A stretch of 5,581 bases of DNA from contig NZ_CALKTQ010000198.1 in the NCBI RefSeq assembly GCF_937997465.1, forward strand, positions 1 through 5,581. The letters are read 5' to 3'. Position 1 is the first letter of the stretch. Every line of letters begins with the position of its first letter. The translations under genes and the position numbers were made by a program. This DNA comes from an uncultured Campylobacter sp. (GTDB taxonomy: Bacteria > Campylobacterota > Campylobacteria > Campylobacterales > Campylobacteraceae). Positions 1 to 4,328 of this stretch are shown piece by piece. The notes under the pieces are model-generated. The model was not told the DNA's origin. It worked only from the letters and a program-made list of their open reading frames with translations, and made no database searches.

Positions 1-46
1 TGTGCGGCGCGCGCGTATAGCCTTTTTTGATGATGTCGCTTCTCAA
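1..46 (-). CDS. ilvD: Dihydroxy-acid dehydratase, N-terminal 15 codons only (runs off left edge)
   Basis: Reading leftwards from a TTG codon (plus-strand CAA at 44-46) gives LRSDIIKKGYTRAPH, with the initiator read as Met. This matches the characteristic IlvD N-terminus (MRSDxIKKGYxRAPHRSLLRATG in the family). IlvD is a cytoplasmic iron-sulfur enzyme that dehydrates 2,3-dihydroxy-isovalerate and 2,3-dihydroxy-3-methylvalerate to the 2-oxo acids in valine, isoleucine and leucine synthesis. The start is supported by an AAGGA ribosome binding site (plus-strand 53-57) six bases upstream, and by the family N-terminus beginning exactly at this codon. The catalytic and cluster-binding residues lie outside the window. 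The gene is divergent from the MBOAT operon. Only a short peptide is visible, but the match is distinctive. Confidence 0.86.
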   Translation of the reverse strand, partial: MRSDIIKKGYTRAPH

Positions 47-74
47 ATTTGATCCTTTTAGTGAAATTTGGGCG

Positions 75-80
75 ATTTTA
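75..80 (-). promoter_or_regulatory. Candidate -10 element for ilvD
   Basis: On the minus strand the sequence reads GATAAAAT (82 down to 75). This is a good match to the AT-rich extended -10 used by Campylobacter sigma-70, which has no strong -35 requirement. It would start transcription near position 68 and leave a leader of about 20 bases ahead of the TTG start. Assigned by eye from position and composition only. Confidence 0.35.
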
Positions 81-88
81 TCGAATTT

Positions 89-102
89 AGCTTTAAAAAG
101 CT
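89..102. repeat. Inverted repeat AGCTTT-AA-AAAGCT in the divergent promoter region
   Basis: There are two perfect 6-base arms (89-94 and 97-102) around an AA spacer, lying between the candidate ilvD and MBOAT -10 elements. The position suits a repressor operator acting on one or both promoters. AT-rich palindromes of this size also arise by chance, and no regulator can be named. Confidence 0.3.
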
Positions 103-122
103 TAATTTAAATCAAATTTGAG

Positions 123-128
123 TATATT
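123..128 (+). promoter_or_regulatory. Candidate -10 element for the MBOAT-SGNH operon
   Basis: TATATT at 123-128 would place the transcription start near 135. This leaves about 20 bases of leader containing the TAAGGGT ribosome binding site (144-150) before the ATG at 155. The similar TAAAAT at 139-144 abuts the ribosome binding site and is too close to serve. A palindromic TCAAATTTGA (112-121) sits directly upstream. Assigned by eye. Confidence 0.33.
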
Positions 129-154
129 TAAACTCTTTTAAAATAAGGGTAAAA

Positions 155-1606
155 ATGCTTTTTAACTCATTTGCGTTTATAGTTTTTTTCTTACCGATTA
201 CTTTTGGGGTTTATTTTGTTTTAAATAAACTCAAATTCGTTCAACTCAGTATCTTTTGGCTCACGGTCGCTTCGCTATTTTTTTATGGATATTGGAATTT
301 TATTTATATCCCGCTTATTTTAGGTTCGATTACGTTTAACTTCTACGTCGGTCATCTGCTCTGCGCTCACCCATCTCGCAAAAAACTTATTTTATGGGTG
401 GGCGTCGTGGCAAATTTAGCCCTATTGGCCTACTACAAATACACCGACTTTTTGATAGAAAATTTTAACGGAATTTTCGGTACCGACGTACCTTTGCACC
501 ACGTTATTTTGCCTCTTGGCATTAGCTTTTTTACATTTACGCAAATAGCATTTTTAGTGGATTGCTACCATGAAAAAGTAAAAGAACCCAGCTTCCTTCG
601 CTACGCGCTTTTCGTTACGTATTTCCCGCATCTTTTAGCCGGTCCTATCATCCACCACGCCGAGATGATGCCGCAGTTTGCAAATTTACGTTTAAAGCAC
701 ATAAACTATAAAAATTTAAGCATCGGACTTTTTTTATTTTCAATCGGACTTTTTAAAAAGGTCGTAGTGGCCGATTTTTTCGCTAGATTTGCCCTTCACG
801 GTTTTGACGTGTATACGACTCTTAGCATGAGCGAGGCATGGATCACGAGCCTTAGCTACACTTTTCAGCTATATTTTGACTTTAGCGGTTACACCGATAT
901 GGCGATCGGCATTTCATATATGTTTAACATTGTCCTGCCGATAAATTTCAACTCCCCCTACAAAGCGCTAAATATCCAAGACTTTTGGCACAGATGGCAT
1001 ATGACGCTCTCGAGATTTTTACGCGACTACATCTATATCCCGCTAGGTGGTAACCGCAGAGGCGAATACCGCACTTACGCTAACGTTTTTGCGGTGTTTT
1101 TGCTAGGCGGACTTTGGCATGGAGCGGGCTGGATGTTTATCATCTGGGGCGCGCTACACGGGTTTGCGATGATGGTTTGTAGATTTTATGGCGCGCATTT
1201 TCGCCCGATGAATAAATTTCTAGCCTGGTTTATAACGTTTAACTTTATAAATATCACTTGGATATTTTTCCGCGCCAGAGACCTAGATAGCGCGATGAAA
1301 GTGCTAAAAGGCATGTTTGATTTTAGCTCGGTTAAGATAAATTTTAACTACTTAGAGTACATAAGTAACTCTCTGGGATACAATCAAATAAATTTTATGG
1401 AAACACCGCAAATAGCCATGGGTACGTTCTGTGCTATTATGGGTATTACGCTTTTGGTTACGATTTTTGGGCGAAACTCGAATGAAATGGCCGCTAGAGC
1501 AAAATTTGGCTTTCTTACCGCGCTCTTTACGGCGTTTTTGTTGGCTTTGGTTTTTGCTTTTAGCTCCGGTGCGCAGGAGTCACCGTTTTTGTATTTTAAC
1601 TTTTAG
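155..1606 (+). CDS. MBOAT-family membrane O-acyltransferase (AlgI/PatA/DltB-like)
   Basis: This is a 483-residue polytopic inner-membrane protein of typical MBOAT length. Such enzymes take an acyl group (often acetyl) from a cytoplasmic donor and pass it through the membrane to a periplasmic acceptor or partner. Family signatures are clear: LPLGISFFTFTQ at 119-130, QLYFDFSGYTDMAIG at 238-252, FWHRWH at 277-282, IPLGGNRRG at 295-303, and GGLWHGAGW at 318-326 with the invariant MBOAT histidine at 322. About ten or more hydrophobic segments span the chain. The ATG is preceded by TAAGGGT at 144-150. The gene ends 8 bp before an SGNH-like gene, the usual two-gene arrangement for O-acetylation of peptidoglycan, alginate or other surface glycans. 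The acceptor cannot be read from the sequence. Annotation as AlgI or DltB would be homology naming only: no alginate or lipoteichoic acid genes are visible. Confidence 0.93.
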   Translation: MLFNSFAFIVFFLPITFGVYFVLNKLKFVQLSIFWLTVASLFFYGYWNFIYIPLILGSITFNFYVGHLLCAHPSRKKLILWVGVVANLALLAYYKYTDFLIENFNGIFGTDVPLHHVILPLGISFFTFTQIAFLVDCYHEKVKEPSFLRYALFVTYFPHLLAGPIIHHAEMMPQFANLRLKHINYKNLSIGLFLFSIGLFKKVVVADFFARFALHGFDVYTTLSMSEAWITSLSYTFQLYFDFSGYTDMAIGISYMFNIVLPINFNSPYKALNIQDFWHRWHMTLSRFLRDYIYIPLGGNRRGEYRTYANVFAVFLLGGLWHGAGWMFIIWGALHGFAMMVCRFYGAHFRPMNKFLAWFITFNFINITWIFFRARDLDSAMKVLKGMFDFSSVKINFNYLEYISNSLGYNQINFMETPQIAMGTFCAIMGITLLVTIFGRNSNEMAARAKFGFLTALFTAFLLALVFAFSSGAQESPFLYFNF

Positions 1607-1617
1607 GATTAAATTTG
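1605..1617 (+). promoter_or_regulatory. Ribosome binding site deciding the TTG start of the SGNH-like gene
   Basis: AGGA at 1605-1608 overlaps the TAG stop of the MBOAT gene (1604-1606) and lies six bases before TTG (1615-1617). The next in-frame ATG is at codon 18, inside the membrane anchor, and would lose the positively charged MKKYK start, so TTG is preferred. The overlap with the upstream stop suggests translational coupling. Confidence 0.7.
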
Positions 1618-2652
1618 AAAAAATATAAAATTTTTCTTTTGACGCTTCCTATTTTGACGCTAGTTATGATCGCGTTTTATATGGCGTTTGCGATGTTTCT
1701 CATCAGGGTTTCGTCGGCTCATCACTACGCGTATAAAAACTACCTCATCTCAAACACGACTGAACAAAACCGTATCATCGTCGAAAGCGGCTCAAACTCC
1801 TATCACGGTATCAACTCCCAGATGCTTGAAAAGCACTTTGGCAAGCTGGTTATAAATTTAGCCGATCACGGCGGTTATCCGCTACGCCACAGACTCTACC
1901 GAGCGGCCAAGCTAGCGCATAAAGGAGATATTTTTATCCTACCTTTGGAGTACAGGTACTACATCAACGATGTTCCGCCCGATACTTATTACTACGGACT
2001 TTTTTTTGAGATTCACCATTTTTACGACTATTTACCGTTTTTTGAAAAGCTAAAAACTATCTCGCAAATCCCGTTTCAAGCATTTATAAACGCGCTAATA
2101 AGAGACTATAAAGAAATAGCGGCATTTGAGATAAATTTCGATAACTTTATCAACAAAAAGCCTCAAGCCGTGCACGATTTTTCGCCGGATTTTAGAAACG
2201 GCGAACGCGGCGATTATAAATACATCGGCAAAGTAGAAGAAGCCAAAGACACGCAGATGCCGTGCCAAAAATACATATTTTTCACCGATTTTTCGGGTAG
2301 CAAAATCGGTATAAGCGATATTTTCAAAGAAAATTTAAATTTTATGAAAAAACTCGAGCGCGAAAAGGGGATCAAATTTATCTTTACCTACCCGGCCGTC
2401 GCAGGCGACGACTGCTACGACCTAAACTACCCACACGCCGCAGATAATCAAAAATTTCTAAAAGACGTAAAAAAGCTCATCGAAGATAACGGCTTTGAGA
2501 TGATCGGCGATTATAAAGATAGCTATTTCCCGCGTAAATTTCTGCACGACACGTGGTTTCATCTAGTACCCGAGGCCAGAGATATGCGCACGCAAAAGCT
2601 AATCGAAAATCTCGAAAAGTCAAAATATGCAAAAGAGCTACACGCGAAGTAA
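1615..2652 (+). CDS. Membrane-anchored SGNH-hydrolase-like protein, partner of the MBOAT acyltransferase
   Basis: This 345-residue protein has a basic N-terminus (MKKYK) and one hydrophobic segment at about residues 6-32, with the rest predicted to be periplasmic. SGNH/GDSL-like signatures are visible. The nucleophile-type block ESGSNSYHGI (57-66) has Ser60 as the candidate catalytic residue. NLADHGGYPL (81-90) resembles the second oxyanion block. HDTWFHL (311-317), with Asp312 and His316 followed by RT at 325-326, resembles the C-terminal Asp/His motif. In comparable pairs (PatB, AlgX/AlgJ, DltD) the periplasmic protein completes transfer of the acyl group, or removes it. The gene lies 8 bp after the MBOAT gene, so the two are probably co-transcribed. 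Sequence outside the motifs does not let me place it in a named subfamily, and transferase versus esterase activity is undecided. Confidence 0.78.
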   Translation: MKKYKIFLLTLPILTLVMIAFYMAFAMFLIRVSSAHHYAYKNYLISNTTEQNRIIVESGSNSYHGINSQMLEKHFGKLVINLADHGGYPLRHRLYRAAKLAHKGDIFILPLEYRYYINDVPPDTYYYGLFFEIHHFYDYLPFFEKLKTISQIPFQAFINALIRDYKEIAAFEINFDNFINKKPQAVHDFSPDFRNGERGDYKYIGKVEEAKDTQMPCQKYIFFTDFSGSKIGISDIFKENLNFMKKLEREKGIKFIFTYPAVAGDDCYDLNYPHAADNQKFLKDVKKLIEDNGFEMIGDYKDSYFPRKFLHDTWFHLVPEARDMRTQKLIENLEKSKYAKELHAK

Positions 2653-2710
2653 AATTATATTTACTAGCGAGCGTAAATTTGGACTTTTGCTTTCTAACTA
2701 AGTTAAATTT

Positions 2711-2725
2711 GAGTAAATTTTACTC
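2711..2725 (+). terminator. Weak candidate terminator of the MBOAT-SGNH operon
   Basis: GAGTAAA and TTTACTC form a perfect 7-base inverted repeat around one T. As RNA it would fold with five pairs and a five-base loop. A T run (TAATTTTT) follows only after about nine bases, and the stem is AT-rich. It is the best plus-strand candidate after the operon but not a convincing intrinsic terminator. Confidence 0.22.
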
Positions 2726-2867
2726 ACCGTCATAATTTTTCGAACTAGAATTTGAAGTAAATTTAACGCAGGTCTTTTTATAGGAAATCGAAATTTGACG
2801 TAGAAAAATATGCAAATTTGAGCCCAAAAGTTCAAATTTAAGCGCAAAACAGAGCCCGTCTCGCGCT

Positions 2868-2902
2868 TATAAAATAGCTAGAGCGATTTTAGTCGCTCTA
2901 GC
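2868..2902 (-). terminator. Rho-independent terminator of the CsgG-like gene
   Basis: GCTAGAGCGA (2877-2886) and TCGCTCTAGC (2893-2902) form a perfect 10-bp stem with a 6-base loop. Read on the minus strand, the hairpin begins 15 bases past the TAA stop and is followed by TATTTTAT, a T-rich tail. The plus-strand side has no T tract, so it serves the minus-strand gene. Confidence 0.82.
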
Positions 2903-2917
2903 CTAACGAAGATAAAA

Positions 2918-3736
2918 TTAATCCGCTACTTTCATCGCGCCGCCCGCGCCCAAACCGCCTTTTACGGTTTGCATTTTGTAGTTTCTGACGGCTTCTATTA
3001 GGTTATTCATCGAGTCGGTGAAGGCTGCTACTATGACTTTGCCCTCAGGCGTGTTGGCGTAGGCCCCAAGTCCTCCGCCTACCTTACTACCAAATAAGCC
3101 TCCAAGTCCTGCAAAGTCCGTGTTTCTAGCGCTTCCCTCGGCTGCCGCTAACTGTACGCCCGATCGGTTTTCGATTAGCGTTAGAACAGTACTTACGTCG
3201 CTCGTGCTAAACCCGCCGGCTACAGTACCTGCGACTGAGCCGAAAAATGCGCCTACGACGCCGCCTAGACCGCTAGTGTTGCTCTCGCTAAATGTTATCG
3301 TAGGAGTTAAGGTGTAGTCCGCGGCGACCATCTGACCTTTTTTGAAATTTGAGTTCTTTCTAAGCTCGCCCGACTCCATCAACGCGCGCTCTTCTAACAT
3401 TTGGTTAAATGCCTTGCTACGCTCGACGACTACGAAGCAGTTTGACTGCTGAGCTAGGAGCCTAAGAACCGGGATAGTAGATGTTAGTTTGTACTGCCCG
3501 GTTACGACGGAGTACCAGTCGCTATTTCTATCCTCATAAATCGTAACCGTACCCATAGACTCGGTACATCTGGTTAGTCCAGAGTTAGTATTGTGCGCGC
3601 TTGAACCCGCAGCTGAGCCGGTAGCCGTCGTTTTAGCCCCAGGCGATCCCATACTCATCGACGACATACAACCCGTCAAAAGAAAAGGCAAAGCCAAAGT
3701 CGCAATCTTCGATGCGTTAAAAAACGATTTTTTCAT
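2918..3736 (-). CDS. CsgG/HfaB-family outer-membrane lipoprotein
   Basis: This 272-residue protein has a lipoprotein signal: MKKSFF, a hydrophobic core, then the lipobox LTGC with Cys23 as the lipidated residue. Residue 24 is Met, not Asp, which is compatible with sorting to the outer membrane. Residues 25-55 form a Ser/Thr/Gly/Ala-rich linker. The CsgG-type domain spans about 60-255: strand GTVTIYEDR (62-70), a helix ending QQSNC, the hallmark FVVVERSKAFNQMLEER (101-117), ADYTLTPTITFSES (139-152), a VLTLIENRSG strand (184-193), and a C-terminal helix KVIVAAFTDSMNNLIEAV (233-250). Two Gly/Ala-rich stretches (156-175 and 210-226) lie about where CsgG has its membrane hairpins. CsgG forms the oligomeric curli export pore, but no curlin, CsgE or CsgF gene is visible here, so cargo and pore formation are open. 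A TAAGGAG ribosome binding site (3749-3743) precedes the ATG. Cys57 and Cys100 could form a disulfide. Confidence 0.83.
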   Translation of the reverse strand: MKKSFFNASKIATLALPFLLTGCMSSMSMGSPGAKTTATGSAAGSSAHNTNSGLTRCTESMGTVTIYEDRNSDWYSVVTGQYKLTSTIPVLRLLAQQSNCFVVVERSKAFNQMLEERALMESGELRKNSNFKKGQMVAADYTLTPTITFSESNTSGLGGVVGAFFGSVAGTVAGGFSTSDVSTVLTLIENRSGVQLAAAEGSARNTDFAGLGGLFGSKVGGGLGAYANTPEGKVIVAAFTDSMNNLIEAVRNYKMQTVKGGLGAGGAMKVAD

Positions 3737-3756
3737 TTATAACTCCTTAGATAAAT

Positions 3757-3776
3757 TTACAAAATTGTAATATATT
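3757..3776 (-). promoter_or_regulatory. Candidate promoter of the CsgG-like gene overlapping a palindrome
   Basis: Minus-strand -10 candidates are TACAAT (3769-3764) and TATATT (3774-3769). Either leaves a leader of roughly 20 bases before the ATG at 3736, containing TAAGGAG. A palindrome TTACAA-AA-TTGTAA (3757-3770) overlaps the -10 region and may be an operator. The assignment is by eye; the protein that would bind is unknown. Confidence 0.38.
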
Positions 3777-3811
3777 TGCGCTAAAAATTTACTTTATTTT
3801 AAATTTGATGT

Positions 3812-3819
3812 TATAAAAT
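3812..3819 (+). promoter_or_regulatory. Candidate -10 element of the Asp/Tyr/Arg-rich secreted protein gene
   Basis: TATAAAAT at 3812-3819 is a near-ideal Campylobacter sigma-70 -10 and is preceded by T-rich runs (3788-3807). It predicts a start near 3826 and a leader of about 23 bases. AAAGGA (3837-3842) is the ribosome binding site, six bases before the ATG at 3849. Confidence 0.55.
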
Positions 3820-3848
3820 GATTTAGAAATAACCAGAAAGGATTTAAC

Positions 3849-4244
3849 ATGAAAAAACTTGTTTTAATCGCTATTTTTTCAGCGTTTTGTTTAAATTTGG
3901 CAAACGCTTACGACCGTTATTCAAACGAATCTTTAATAGTCATCCCGGATAACAGCTACAAATACAAAAAACGCCGCCACCGAGATAGATACGACGACGA
4001 TGTAGTGATATATATGGACCCTCCATACGGCGGTTACAGACAAACCGACCGAGGCAGAGACTACCGCGACAAACTGGTCGATCAGTACATAAAAAACAAT
4101 AACATAAAAAAAGGCGGCTCGAGCAAATCGGACGACCGAAGCTACGAAAGAGGCTACGACGACGGATATGATGACGGATACCGCGACAGACGCGACGATT
4201 ATTACTATTCGCCTCGCCCGCAAGTAGGCATCCGCGTTAGATAA
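3849..4244 (+). CDS. Small secreted Asp/Tyr/Arg-rich protein of unknown function
   Basis: This 131-residue protein has a clear Sec signal peptide: MKK, a hydrophobic core to about residue 17, and ANA with predicted cleavage after Ala20. The 111-residue mature part is of low complexity: by my count 20 Asp, 17 Tyr and 17 Arg, about half of all residues. It starts with a short hydrophobic patch (SLIVIPDNS, 28-36), then a basic run KKRRHRDR (40-47). The middle is more complex (DKLVDQYIKNNNIKKGG, 74-90), followed by tandem SYER-GYDD-GYDD-GYRD units (98-113) and YYYSPRP. No enzymatic domain is recognised. There are no cysteines in the mature chain. It is divergent from the CsgG-like lipoprotein gene with 112 bp between starts, suggesting co-regulation and a possible envelope partnership (inference). 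The ATG, ribosome binding site and signal peptide together make it a real gene. Confidence 0.85.
   Translation: MKKLVLIAIFSAFCLNLANAYDRYSNESLIVIPDNSYKYKKRRHRDRYDDDVVIYMDPPYGGYRQTDRGRDYRDKLVDQYIKNNNIKKGGSSKSDDRSYERGYDDGYDDGYRDRRDDYYYSPRPQVGIRVR
4152..4187 (+). repeat. Three tandem 12-bp units encoding GY[DR]D
   Basis: The units at 4152-4163, 4164-4175 and 4176-4187 encode GYDD, GYDD and GYRD. A looser SYER unit precedes them. Codons differ between units (GGC/GGA, TAC/TAT, GAC/GAT), so the protein pattern is kept better than the DNA. This argues against very recent slippage. Confidence 0.75.
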
Positions 4245-4256
4245 ATTTGACGCCCG

Positions 4257-4298
4257 TTCGCCGCTAGTCATCAAATTTGATCTGCGGCGAAATTTGAT
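4257..4298 (+). terminator. GC-rich hairpin after the secreted-protein gene, probable terminator or antiporter leader structure
   Basis: TTCGCCGC (4257-4264) and GCGGCGAA (4284-4291) are perfect 8-base arms. The palindrome TCAAATTTGA (4271-4280) inside the loop can extend the fold. The hairpin begins 12 bases after the stop codon and is followed by ATTTGATTT, a broken T tract. This fits an intrinsic terminator. Only 37 bases remain before the antiporter ATG, so the structure may instead lie in that gene's leader if its promoter is upstream. Confidence 0.5.
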
Positions 4299-4328
4299 TT
4301 ACGAATTTTATTTATAAAAAGGAAAATA

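Larger units (their letters stand above)
2653..2917. other. Convergent intergenic region, AT-rich with four AAATTTGA copies
   Basis: This is the gap between the stop of the SGNH-like gene and the stop of the CsgG-like gene. No convincing ORF or RNA gene is seen. It holds AAATTTGA at 2705, 2791 and 2814 and the reverse copy at 2832. The last two face each other as an inverted repeat (2814-2821 and 2832-2839). The right end contains a strong minus-strand terminator. Confidence 0.7.

Noticed and set aside
1431..1628. 65-codon plus-strand open frame at the MBOAT/SGNH junction
   Set aside because: It is an alternative-frame shadow of the MBOAT C-terminus and lacks its own ribosome binding site.
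2553..2735. 60-codon plus-strand frame extending past the SGNH-like gene
   Set aside because: It overlaps the conserved Asp/His motif of the real gene in another frame. The tail is translated AT-rich intergenic sequence with no domain.
2705..2839. CRISPR-like or direct-repeat array made of AAATTTGA copies
   Set aside because: Copies are only 8-10 bp, irregularly spaced and in both orientations, and the same word occurs across the whole window, including coding sequence.
3120..3317. 65-codon plus-strand frame inside the CsgG-like gene
   Set aside because: It is antisense to a well-supported lipoprotein gene and has no ribosome binding site or recognisable product.
3933..4274. 113-codon minus-strand open frame with a Val/Ile-rich hydrophobic product
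   Set aside because: It is antisense to the Asp/Tyr/Arg-rich gene. GAC/TAC-rich codons read backwards give GTC/GTA and stay open. There is no ribosome binding site, and the sense frame has a signal peptide, promoter and ribosome binding site.
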